Shown: positions 1 through 5,758 of the stretch, in pieces
Numbering within the stretch: position 1 is the first letter of the stretch
How the letters are laid out: the number at the start of each line of letters is the position of its first letter
DNA from: JAFGQJ01 sp964495755
GTDB taxonomy: Bacteria > Spirochaetota > Spirochaetia > SZUA-6 > DRHE01
DNA: 15,285 nt
Direction of reading: 5' to 3'
Assembly (NCBI GenBank): GCA_964495755.1
Contig: CAZBXU010000092.1
Location: 1-15,285 of the forward strand
Notes under the pieces: generated by a model
The model's input: only the letters and a program-made list of their open reading frames with translations
What the model was told of the DNA's origin: nothing
The model's database searches: none
Position numbers and translations under genes: made by a program

Positions 1-584
1 ATCATCCAATCATGGTCGATGTTGTCGTAGAATCCTTTGATGTCGGCCTCCACGACGTAGGTGTGCTTTTCCCAGAACAGCGTATCGGTGATATCTTCCA
101 CCGCATCCAGGGGACCGAGCTTCGGTCGGTACCCAAAGCTGCATGGTAGAAAGTCCTGCTCGTAGATGACGGTTAAGATCCTCGCTGCTGCCGATTGCAC
201 CAACTTGTCTTCCAGGGCCGGAATGCCCAACGGTCTTTGCCGTCCATCGGCTTTCGGTATATACACCCTCCGCTCCAATTTCACCCTGTACCGCTTCTCC
301 TTCAGCCGTCTGACCAGATCCCTGATGCTTTCTATGAGACTCCCCTCATACTCAGCTGCCGTTACCCGATCCACTCCCGAGGCGGCTTTCTTGTTGATAT
401 CACTCCACGCCACCAGGAGCATCTCTTCGTTGATCAGCCGGTACACATCACAGAAGCGATACGTCCCGTCCTGTCTTGCCTTCTTCGCTATTCCTTGCAG
501 TGAGGTTTGCACATGTTCTCTGACCCAACTGTCCAGCATATGTTTCCTTTGCAAGCTGCGTACTGCTGTCAGCCCCTTCCCCAT
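1..584 (-). CDS. ltrA: Group II intron reverse transcriptase/maturase, N-terminal part
   Basis: This is the intron-encoded protein that promotes splicing and retrohoming of the surrounding intron. From ATG at 584 the frame is open for 194 codons to the window edge. Visible group II RT signatures are SGVDRVT (residues 69-75), the IPKADGRQRPLGIP block (109-122), the ALEDKLVQ segment (123-130), SFGYRP (149-154) and motif A ADIKGFYDNID (180-190), whose D181 is the expected first catalytic aspartate. The YADD motif, the maturase domain X and any endonuclease domain lie outside. No frameshift or stop is seen, so this part looks intact. An ATG at 539 is an alternative start, but 584 keeps the usual basic N-terminus (GKGLTAVRSLQRKH). 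The closest purine-rich sequence upstream is GGAGAG, about 8 nt from the start. Confidence 0.9.
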   Translation of the reverse strand, partial: MGKGLTAVRSLQRKHMLDSWVREHVQTSLQGIAKKARQDGTYRFCDVYRLINEEMLLVAWSDINKKAASGVDRVTAAEYEGSLIESIRDLVRRLKEKRYRVKLERRVYIPKADGRQRPLGIPALEDKLVQSAAARILTVIYEQDFLPCSFGYRPKLGPLDAVEDITDTLFWEKHTYVVEADIKGFYDNIDHDWM

Positions 585-1181
585 GTAGCCGGCTCTCCCG
601 ATCCTTCAGAGTACTATGAGCTGATCCGACTCCCTGTCTACCCCAAGGAGAGAGAACCTTTGAGTGTCCTATCCATCGGTCTACCTCGTTTTCCCTTGGT
701 TAGACCTACCAACTCGGCTGCATTTCTGCAGCCTACCGGAGATGACAGGGTCTCCCAAGTTCTTCGACGCTTCTCTACATACATGCCGTGCTCTAAAGAC
801 CCCGGCAGGCCCTCCAGGAGCTCGCCTGTTGCGCTCCCTTCGTGTTGGCTTCTGCTGCCCTTAAGACATCGCCACCTGCTTCAACTACCCTAACGGGGCT
901 GAATGTGCTTCGGGGAGTGCGGGCTCCCCTACGGCCTATATGTTTCCCTGTGTACGCTTCATCTGTTTTGTTCGATGTTATCCCCTCCCCTGATTGGCGG
1001 ATTCGGCTACTCTCCCTGAGCAGCCTCCCACTGTCCTTTACGCATCCGGGATTGATGCCCAAACGGAGATCCGGATAATTATCTCCTCCACAGACGCAAC
1101 ACTCGGTATGGGCGGCTGGCTAAGCCTTACCCAGTCGGGACTTTCACCCGACAAGAAGCGCCAAGCTTACTCTTGGCGCAC
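585..1181 (-). ncRNA. Group II intron ribozyme, domains I to early IV
   Basis: This non-coding stretch between the intron 5' end and the maturase start should fold into domains I-III and the beginning of domain IV. Several local inverted repeats are visible, including the 5' stem at 1158-1179 and the GTCGGG/CCCGAC hairpin just downstream. The domain boundaries cannot be drawn reliably by eye. No separate gene is supported here on either strand. Confidence 0.75.
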
Positions 1182-1286
1182 AAGGGTGGGGTACTTTTGT
1201 GAAAACAATAGGACTTATCGCACCTGATTCAAATCGACCTTGACTCTCTTTTCCTTAACAGCCGCTGCGATCAGGTTGAACTGAAG

Positions 1287-1520
1287 TTATATCTCATCTA
1301 GTATTTTGTTGTATTCATCGACGGTTAGATCAATTTCCCGCAATATCTCCCTTATCAGAAGTCGGGCCAACCCCCTTTCTCTGTGATGGGGTATTGTGGT
1401 TGTTCGACCATCAGAATGTCTGTAGAAAATATGACTGCCCTTCTGCCTTACACTCTCAAATCCAAGGGCAAAAAGCACTTTTTCTAGTGTTTTCGCATCG
1501 ACGATTCTGAGTTTGCTCAA
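1287..1520 (-). CDS. hicA: HicA toxin (mRNA interferase, YcfA-like)
   Basis: This is the toxin of a type II HicAB module. HicA proteins have a double-stranded-RNA-binding-like fold and cleave mRNA independently of the ribosome. The 77-aa product matches the usual compact size. It carries the family signature GSHIFYRH followed by DGRTTTIPHH, with the conserved histidine at H30 taken as catalytic by analogy with the family. The start is a TTG whose last two bases overlap the hicB stop (4-nt gene overlap), so translation is probably coupled to hicB. Expression should come from the promoter in front of hicB. The order is antitoxin then toxin, the reverse of E. coli hicA-hicB, but common elsewhere. 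No inactivating change is seen. Confidence 0.92.
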   Translation of the reverse strand: MSKLRIVDAKTLEKVLFALGFESVRQKGSHIFYRHSDGRTTTIPHHRERGLARLLIREILREIDLTVDEYNKILDEI

Positions 1521-1738
1521 CGTCCAACTTCTATTTCTTGTATGCCTACGAATTCCGGTATTTCGTTCAATGACTCAGGATCCATCTCCTCCAGACAAAG
1601 CTCCAATACTTCCTTAAGGTTCTTGTGCAACTCATCGAGCGTTTCTCCTTGAGTGTGAGCTCCAGGTATACCAGGAACGATGCCGACGTACAATCCGGTC
1701 TCTGAATCTTTTTCGATATAGGCGGCTATCTTTTTCAT
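1517..1738 (-). CDS. hicB: HicB antitoxin (short form)
   Basis: This is the 73-aa antitoxin partner of the adjacent HicA. The sequence MKKIAAYIEKDSETGLYVGI, then PGIPGAHTQGETLDELHKNL, is the HicB RNase-H-like antitoxin domain. A C-terminal helix-turn-helix or ribbon-helix-helix DNA-binding domain, present in longer HicBs, is absent, so autoregulation by this protein alone is doubtful. The start was placed at ATG 1738, not the upstream TTG at 1807. An AGGGAG ribosome binding site sits about 10 nt before 1738, and the predicted promoter overlaps 1779-1807, which puts the TTG inside the -35 box. The gene overlaps hicA by 4 nt. Confidence 0.9.
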   Translation of the reverse strand: MKKIAAYIEKDSETGLYVGIVPGIPGAHTQGETLDELHKNLKEVLELCLEEMDPESLNEIPEFVGIQEIEVGR

Positions 1739-1778
1739 AGTCTGAAGGCTCCCTGCTACATAGACGTATATATTAGGG

Positions 1779-1807
1779 ATTCTAGATCGAAAAAAGCCTT
1801 GAGTCAA
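1779..1807 (-). promoter_or_regulatory. Promoter of hicBA
   Basis: Reading the minus strand, TTGACT (1807-1802) and TAGAAT (1784-1779) are separated by exactly 17 nt. This is a good sigma70-type match. The expected transcript start near 1772 leaves a leader of about 34 nt before hicB ATG 1738. No clear palindromic operator was found around it. Confidence 0.65.
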
Positions 1808-1922
1808 CTGCTAGTCGGCCAGGCGATTCCACTGTGAATAGACGTTGAGTGTTCCCACGGGGTGCAGGTTGGCAACCACCCGGGCCTACCCGGCAATAAT
1901 AGAGTAATCGTGTCTGGTACGG

Positions 1923-2183
1923 TTACTTTGAAAGTACCTTCAATTCTTCGCGAATAACTTTACGCACTGTTTTTTCGAGATCGCTATCTTTAAGATTTGT
2001 ATATTCGCGTAAAGCTTCGTTTATGAAAGTCTGATAGTTTCCGCCTCCTCGTCTATGAACCTGGTCCCGGAACCAATTCAAAATGTCCGTATCGACCCTA
2101 ATGGTTATTCGGGTCTTACTTGGAGAAGGCTTAACTAAAGGACCCTGCTTCGCTTTCTCGAAATTATATTCTTCTTTGCTCAT
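1923..2183 (-). CDS. brnA: BrnA antitoxin (ribbon-helix-helix, CopG-like)
   Basis: This is the antitoxin of a BrnT/BrnA type II module. The 86-aa product has the BrnA C-terminal DNA-binding segment: SKTRITIRVDTDILNWFRDQ (about residues 22-41) supplies the beta strand and first helix of a ribbon-helix-helix domain, followed by NYQTFINEALREY. In the known family BrnA binds and neutralises BrnT and represses its own promoter. The ATG at 2183 has a GAGAGGAA ribosome binding site 5-6 nt upstream. It overlaps the end of brnT by 20 nt, so the two are one transcript. The operator candidate upstream of brnT (2451-2465) fits autoregulation by this protein. Confidence 0.9.
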   Translation of the reverse strand: MSKEEYNFEKAKQGPLVKPSPSKTRITIRVDTDILNWFRDQVHRRGGGNYQTFINEALREYTNLKDSDLEKTVRKVIREELKVLSK

Positions 2184-2439
2184 AAATATTCCTCTCTACC
2201 TTTGTAGCATGTCGCGCTGAGATTAAGCGTGTATCATCTCCGCGATACGTATATACCGCGACGATAATCCGGCAAAGAAAATCCGAACCTACAGTTGCTA
2301 ATCGCTGTTCAGTTCTAACGATTTCCTGTTTGGTAGTCAGCGCCCATTCATCTTCAAAGATACCAACGGCGTCCGCAAAATCGATCCCATGCTTCTTGCT
2401 GTTGAGAGCGGCTTTTTTTGGATCCCATTGATAATCCAT
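2164..2439 (-). CDS. brnT: BrnT toxin (DUF497 family)
   Basis: This is a 91-aa toxin of the RelE-like BrnT family, which acts as a ribonuclease that inhibits translation. The N-terminus MDYQWDPKKAALNSKKHGID and the following FADAVGIFED are the standard DUF497 opening. The end, SARHATKVERNIYE, matches the usual BrnT C-terminus. The start was set at ATG 2439, not at the upstream codon at 2466, because the -10 box lies at 2445-2450 and family members begin at this point. That makes the start codon almost coincide with the predicted transcript start. A run of seven A on the coding strand (2413-2419) occupies codons 7-9. The frame is intact. Confidence 0.92.
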   Translation of the reverse strand: MDYQWDPKKAALNSKKHGIDFADAVGIFEDEWALTTKQEIVRTEQRLATVGSDFLCRIIVAVYTYRGDDTRLISARHATKVERNIYEQRRI

Positions 2440-2444
2440 AATTA

Positions 2445-2473
2445 AGTGTATGCACATACTGTGCACATGTCAA
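2445..2473 (-). promoter_or_regulatory. Promoter of brnTA
   Basis: On the minus strand TTGACA (2473-2468) is a perfect -35 box and TACACT (2450-2445) a good -10 box, with a 17-nt spacer. Transcription should start at about 2437-2439, which is the brnT ATG itself. The spacer is filled by the palindrome annotated separately. Confidence 0.75.
2451..2465. promoter_or_regulatory. Palindromic operator candidate in brnTA promoter
   Basis: TGCACA-TAC-TGTGCA is a perfect inverted repeat with 6-bp arms and a 3-bp centre, lying between the -35 and -10 boxes. A protein bound there would block RNA polymerase. By analogy with known brnTA modules the binder would be BrnA or the BrnT-BrnA complex; this is an inference. 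Confidence 0.6.
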
Positions 2474-2589
2474 TAGGAATCAAAGATAATAGAGCGAAGA
2501 TACGGCAGTAATGTCGCCGAATGTTGCGTTAGCCGACAGGCAATTCCGCCGAAGAGCAGAATTTCTATCATAGAAAAATCTCCCAATGT

Positions 2590-2615
2590 GCGATTTCGAC
2601 AGATGCAGAAATCGC
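2590..2615. repeat. Inverted repeat, possible 3' hairpin of the DUF2293 remnant
   Basis: GCGATTTC (2590-2597) and GAAATCGC (2608-2615) form a perfect 8-bp stem with a 10-nt loop. It lies about 48 nt past the DUF2293 pseudogene stop on the minus strand. Five T residues follow only about 17 nt further on, so it is a weak terminator candidate at best. Nothing else identifiable is seen between 2474 and 2662. Confidence 0.4.
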
Positions 2616-2662
2616 TCCCCGTTCTGTTTTCGAAAATAACGACAAGCATCGTTTTACTTCAG

Positions 2663-2956
2663 TCAAGCTCCCGGTTCTTGCCACTCGGAAAATATTCTCC
2701 GGACTTCTTCCTCCACTTGTTCCCGGGCATCCCATCTCTCATAGCCTCCGGCCAGAGGCTCATCTTATTTTGTCTCGGCATGTCGGATATGGGCCGTAAT
2801 GGCCAGGTGCACCGCTTCCTCGTCAAGGCTCTTCCCTGCCGCCGAGTGACCGATCCGGCCGCTGTATTTGAGACAGGCATGCTCGGCTATCGCTGTCTCT
2901 TTTCCGGCAGAGCATCCGGGAAAAAGCTCCCTGCCGATTAGCCCTGAGTATATCAC
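2663..2956 (-). pseudogene. DUF2293-family protein, truncated and with an in-frame stop
   Basis: The minus frame from GTG 2956 reads GRELFPGCSAGKETAIAEHA, then KYSGRIGHSAAGKSLDEEAV, then HIRHAETK, which is the conserved DUF2293 core. It meets TAA at 2765-2767 and then continues in the same frame as DEPLAGGYERWDAREQVEEE to a TGA at 2663-2665. In relatives I recall, the residue after T-x in HIRHAETxY is tyrosine, so the stop looks like a single TAT/TAC to TAA change. Intact relatives are, from memory, about 200 aa or more, with an N-terminal half that is absent here. Similarity appears to extend weakly upstream to about 2965 (PTITVIYSGL) before the frame closes near 3010. The family function is unknown. 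A sequencing error at the stop cannot be excluded, but the missing N-terminus would remain. Confidence 0.75.
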
Positions 2957-3056
2957 TGTGATTGTCGGGTCAATAGGTTTTGCAGGGGCCCACCGTCTAT
3001 GAAACGTTCAAAGAACAGAAAAAAAAAGATATTTTCTTTTCCCATAGGTGAGGGCG

Positions 3057-3065
3057 TGCTACAAT
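3057..3065 (+). promoter_or_regulatory. Extended -10 promoter of the RND operon
   Basis: TGC-TACAAT is an extended -10 element with five of six consensus bases. The matching -35 region (about 3037-3042, TTTTCC) is poor, as often seen with extended -10 promoters. A run of nine A (3019-3027) and the AT-rich stretch to about 3040 could act as an UP-like or curved element. The predicted start near 3072 gives a leader of about 31 nt before ATG 3103. No other convincing promoter was seen before the operon. Confidence 0.55.
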
Positions 3066-3082
3066 AGCAGCCCCAATAGCAA

Positions 3083-3096
3083 CCCCTTCTGGGGAG
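3083..3096 (+). promoter_or_regulatory. Leader hairpin covering the first ribosome binding site
   Basis: CCCC (3083-3086) can pair with GGGG (3091-3094) around a TTCT loop. GGGGAG (3091-3096) is the ribosome binding site of the TPR lipoprotein gene, ending 6 nt before ATG 3103, so most of it would be hidden. Two more A-T pairs are possible after a small bulge. A second CCCC at 3071-3074 could compete. The structure is small, and a regulatory role is an inference. Confidence 0.4.
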
Positions 3097-3102
3097 TTGG
3101 CG

Positions 3103-3801
3103 ATGCTTCAGCACCGAATTTTGATGAAAACGGCGAAGTTGTTGGTTGTTTCCTGTCTGGTGTTTTTTCTTGGCTGTTCTCAAACAAGACAGTCAACACA
3201 GCCCACCGAAGAAAATACTCTGCAGCTCTATCTCGCAGCGAGGAAATACTACTCAGAACAGAGGCTCGATGCAGCTCTGGAGCTGCTTCTCGAGAACCAG
3301 GAGCAGGCACCCGACTTTATCCAAAACTCCTTTCTGCTTGGGAAAGTATACTATTTCAAGAACGACTTCCCGCAGGCAGAAAACTGTTGGCAGCATGCCT
3401 TGAAGATCAATCCCTGCTATCTGGATACCCGGAAGTGGTTGGCCCGCCTGTTCCTGCAGCAAGATAGAACAGCGGAAGCGGGAAGTATTCTTGCGGATGC
3501 CCTGGCGGTCAGCTCGGAAGATCCTGAATTGTTGATTCTTATGGCAAAGGTGAAGCGCGAGCAGGAGGACCTGGCCGGAGCGATTGAGCTGTATCAGAAG
3601 TCCCAGGCCTTTACAGAAAGATTGTCCGAAGCTTCCATCGGTCTGGCAGAGATCTACTACGGCTTCGGGTTGAAGGATCGTGCCGAGCTGGAGCTCAAGA
3701 AGGCACTGTATCTTCTCGGCGACGACTCGGGCATCTCTCTTTCTGTTGCGACAACCTTGGACCTGTTGGAACAAGCTGATGGTCGGGAGGTAGCTCCATG
3801 A
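3103..3801 (+). CDS. TPR-repeat lipoprotein, first gene of the RND operon
   Basis: This 232-aa protein has an N-terminal lipoprotein signal (KTAKLLVVSCLVFFLGC, lipidated Cys25). The mature part is made of tetratricopeptide-type helical pairs from about residue 38 to 215, for example SFLLGKVYYFKNDFPQAENC and later LLILMAKVKREQEDLAGAIE. TPR domains are protein-binding scaffolds, so an assembly or docking role in the envelope is plausible but not shown. ATG 3103 was chosen because GGGGAG lies 6 nt upstream. TTG 3097 abuts that site, and ATG 3124, which would leave a more typical short n-region, has no ribosome binding site. The stop overlaps the next gene as ATGA. The specific substrate or partner is unknown. 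Confidence 0.88.
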   Translation: MLQHRILMKTAKLLVVSCLVFFLGCSQTRQSTQPTEENTLQLYLAARKYYSEQRLDAALELLLENQEQAPDFIQNSFLLGKVYYFKNDFPQAENCWQHALKINPCYLDTRKWLARLFLQQDRTAEAGSILADALAVSSEDPELLILMAKVKREQEDLAGAIELYQKSQAFTERLSEASIGLAEIYYGFGLKDRAELELKKALYLLGDDSGISLSVATTLDLLEQADGREVAP

Positions 3802-4259
3802 AGAGGTGCTGCCTGCTCGTCGGAGTTGTGCTGTTCCTCAGCTCGTGTCTGCTTTTTGAGACCCGAAGAGTTCAGGATCTGTACGTCCAATCCGACTACA
3901 CCGATCAAATCAAGCATGCCGAGCTGGTCCTGGATTCAATCGCCGTACAAAAGGGGTTCGATTCGCCGCATCTGGAAGCCAACGCCGACTATATCCTTCG
4001 TCTCCTCTTGGCTGGAAATACACAAAAACTCCGTCAACCCGGGAAGCCCTTGCGGATCAGAGCTCTGATCAAGGAGGAAGAGTTTTCCCGAGACTTTCAG
4101 ACCCGCAATACGGTAACCGTCGAATTGTCCGTATTCGATCCAAGATCGAGCAAACCTGTTGCGATCGCCCTGTTCAGCGAGAATACCAGGGAGACGATAG
4201 ACTCTTATGCCTACCTGCACTCGATCATTCGCCGAGCGATTCGTCATTTGACTCGGTGA
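3798..4259 (+). CDS. Small lipoprotein of unknown function
   Basis: This 153-aa protein starts with a lipoprotein signal peptide (CCLLVGVVLFLSSC, lipidated Cys17). I do not recognise the family. The mature part has an early helix (around DQIKHAELVLDSIAVQKGFD), a strand-like ADYILRLLL, two alternating hydrophobic/polar strand stretches (LRIRALIKEEE; TVTVELSVFDP) and a closing basic helix (AYLHSIIRRAIRHLTR). This alternating alpha/beta layout is like small envelope accessory lipoproteins such as LpoB- or LptE-type proteins, but no homology is claimed. ATG 3798 overlaps the TPR gene stop by 4 nt and has GGGAGG 7 nt upstream, so it is clearly translated as part of the operon. Confidence 0.85.
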   Translation: MKRCCLLVGVVLFLSSCLLFETRRVQDLYVQSDYTDQIKHAELVLDSIAVQKGFDSPHLEANADYILRLLLAGNTQKLRQPGKPLRIRALIKEEEFSRDFQTRNTVTVELSVFDPRSSKPVAIALFSENTRETIDSYAYLHSIIRRAIRHLTR

Positions 4260-4270
4260 CCGGTTGACAG

Positions 4271-5758
4271 ATGGGCAGCTGCAATCACCGATGTAGATTT
4301 CCAGCCTTTTTCCACATCAGTTATGCGCTTCTTGTGATGGCGGCTCTTTCCTACGGCCAAACCAACGATTCTTTTCGATCAATCGCAAACCCGGTATTGC
4401 CCGTGGCCGCGGTTCCGACAGATCGGGCAATCCAAATCGATATAGACGAAGCCCTGAAACGTGCCGTTGAAAGCAGTGATGTTTTAGGCTTCGCCCGGCT
4501 GGACTATAGGATCGGGGTTGTCCGGCACGGTTTAAGTCTGCGCAGCTTTCTGCCGGATATCACCTTCGGCTACACACAGGAAGATTCCGTAGCCTATTAC
4601 GCGCCGGATAGCCATCTACGAAGGATTTCCTTGGGGGTCGATCAGCTGCTGTACGCCGGGGGAAGGCGAATCCATCAACGCAGGATGCTGGCCGATCAGC
4701 TGGCCATACAGAAGAGCAATATCGAGAAGATGGAGCGGGAACTGCGTCTCGAGGTGGTGAATCGGTATATCGAAATCCTCAAACTGAAGCTGCAGATCGC
4801 GATTCTCGAGGAGAATCTGGCAGCTGGAGAAAAACAGATCACCATTGCCGAGGAGGAGTTGCGCTTGGGGGAGATCACCCGGCTCGATTATGTGGAGATC
4901 GTGTTGGCCGTGCAAGACCTGGAAATCGAACTGGCTTTATTGAGACAGGAAGAGAAGCGCCTGGTCTTCGAAGTCAAAGAATTGCTGGGCATCGAGGCGA
5001 ACAGGGTGGTGGAGTTGGCGGGAACCATCAACTCCAGTTTTGAGGGACTGCTGAAAGTGGAGGATGTACAGTATTACATCGATGCTGCTCGAAAAAATAG
5101 TTTCGAGCTTCAGCGACGAGACTCGGAGCTCGCCGCACTACAGGCTGCTTTGCGGCAGGCTCAGAACAGCTGGTTGCCCAGGGTTTCCACCCAGGCGGAG
5201 ATAAGTGTTTCCGGCGAAGGTTTCCCCCTCGTGAGTCCGGGTTTTTCTTTGGGGCTGAGCCTGGATTTCAGCACCCCTTTCATTCCTTTCCGCACCGGAA
5301 TCTCCGCAGGAAGCGATGCAATCGGCGAACGTTCGCTGGGGATGACCTCATCCGCGGATGTGGGGGAGAACCTGGAGGGAGTGCAGTCGGTACGAATCGC
5401 CGGAATCGATCTCCAAAAGGCTCAAGCCGAGATGCAGAGTTCTAAGCTGAGACTCGAGTTCTCCGTGCGGCAGCAGTTGGAGACCAGATTCCATCTGCTT
5501 GAAAACCTACGGTTGGAAATCGAAAAACTGCAGTTACAGATCCAGAGACAGGCGATACAGGCCTTGATGCTCGAGATTGGGGAGATCACCCGTCTCGAAT
5601 ATTTACACAGTGGAATTGAATTGACTCGACTGCGGATCGAGCAGCTTTCCCGGATTGTATCGCTCTTTCAATTGGAAACATCCCTGCTCGCCCTGTGTGG
5701 CTTGGACCTGCTGGAAAGCAGCCACAACTATATCCTCCTCGCCGAGGAAGGGAGGTGA
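4271..5758 (+). CDS. TolC-like outer-membrane efflux protein
   Basis: This 495-aa outer-membrane factor of the TolC/OEP family would form the trimeric exit duct of the pump encoded around it. Residues about 11-30 form a signal peptide (ISYALLVMAALSYG, no lipobox). The mature protein shows long amphipathic helices rich in Glu, Arg, Leu and Gln (about 140-240 and 370-480) and strand segments such as DITFGYTQED and GFSLGLSLDF. The internal duplication typical of TolC is unusually clear: GEITRLDY (200-207) and GEITRLEY (437-444) match, and 14 nt are identical at DNA level. The start has no good ribosome binding site (CGGTTGACAG before ATG), and the gap to the previous gene is 11 nt. It overlaps the adaptor gene at its 3' end if that gene starts at 5755. 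Confidence 0.93.
   Translation: MGSCNHRCRFPAFFHISYALLVMAALSYGQTNDSFRSIANPVLPVAAVPTDRAIQIDIDEALKRAVESSDVLGFARLDYRIGVVRHGLSLRSFLPDITFGYTQEDSVAYYAPDSHLRRISLGVDQLLYAGGRRIHQRRMLADQLAIQKSNIEKMERELRLEVVNRYIEILKLKLQIAILEENLAAGEKQITIAEEELRLGEITRLDYVEIVLAVQDLEIELALLRQEEKRLVFEVKELLGIEANRVVELAGTINSSFEGLLKVEDVQYYIDAARKNSFELQRRDSELAALQAALRQAQNSWLPRVSTQAEISVSGEGFPLVSPGFSLGLSLDFSTPFIPFRTGISAGSDAIGERSLGMTSSADVGENLEGVQSVRIAGIDLQKAQAEMQSSKLRLEFSVRQQLETRFHLLENLRLEIEKLQLQIQRQAIQALMLEIGEITRLEYLHSGIELTRLRIEQLSRIVSLFQLETSLLALCGLDLLESSHNYILLAEEGR

Larger units (their letters stand above)
1..1181 (-). mobile_element. Group II intron, 5' part (continues beyond left edge)
   Basis: On the minus strand a group II intron begins at 1181 with GTGCG. 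An 8-bp perfect stem follows (1172-1179 with 1158-1165, 6-nt loop), then a GTCGGG-TGAAA-GTCCCGAC type element typical of bacterial intron domain I. About 600 nt of ribozyme sequence (585-1181) precede the intron-encoded protein, which lies in domain IV as expected. The rest of the ORF, domains V and VI and the 3' end lie beyond position 1. The 5' boundary rests on the GTGCG consensus, the adjacent stem and the distance to the ORF. Short open frames in 585-1181 are not protein-like and are taken as chance. I could not assign EBS1/IBS1 pairing or the intron class with certainty. Confidence 0.85.

Noticed and set aside
225..260. Apparent frameshift in the maturase around the PKADG motif
   Set aside because: Careful rereading shows a continuous frame, IPKADGRQRPLGIP, so the gene is intact in this part.
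166..893. Plus-strand open frames opposite the intron
   Set aside because: They lie antisense to the maturase and ribozyme, have odd Ser/Pro/Leu-rich composition, no ribosome binding sites and no recognisable motifs.
793..1062. Minus-strand 89-codon open frame inside the intron RNA
   Set aside because: It overlaps structured ribozyme domains, reads as low-quality protein and has no family resemblance.
1808..1922. Possible terminator or small gene between brnA and hicBA
   Set aside because: Short inverted repeats are present (GGTTG-G-CAACC; an imperfect one at the brnA stop) but none has a T run, and no open frame with a start site is seen.
2520..2545. GCGTTAGCC resembling an integron attC core near the toxin-antitoxin genes
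   Set aside because: The bases do not fit the GTTRRRY rule, no paired RYYYAAC core or imperfect palindrome of proper spacing was found, and no integrase is present.
2588..2941. Plus-strand 117-codon open frame
   Set aside because: It is the antisense shadow of the DUF2293 remnant, where the minus strand shows real family conservation.
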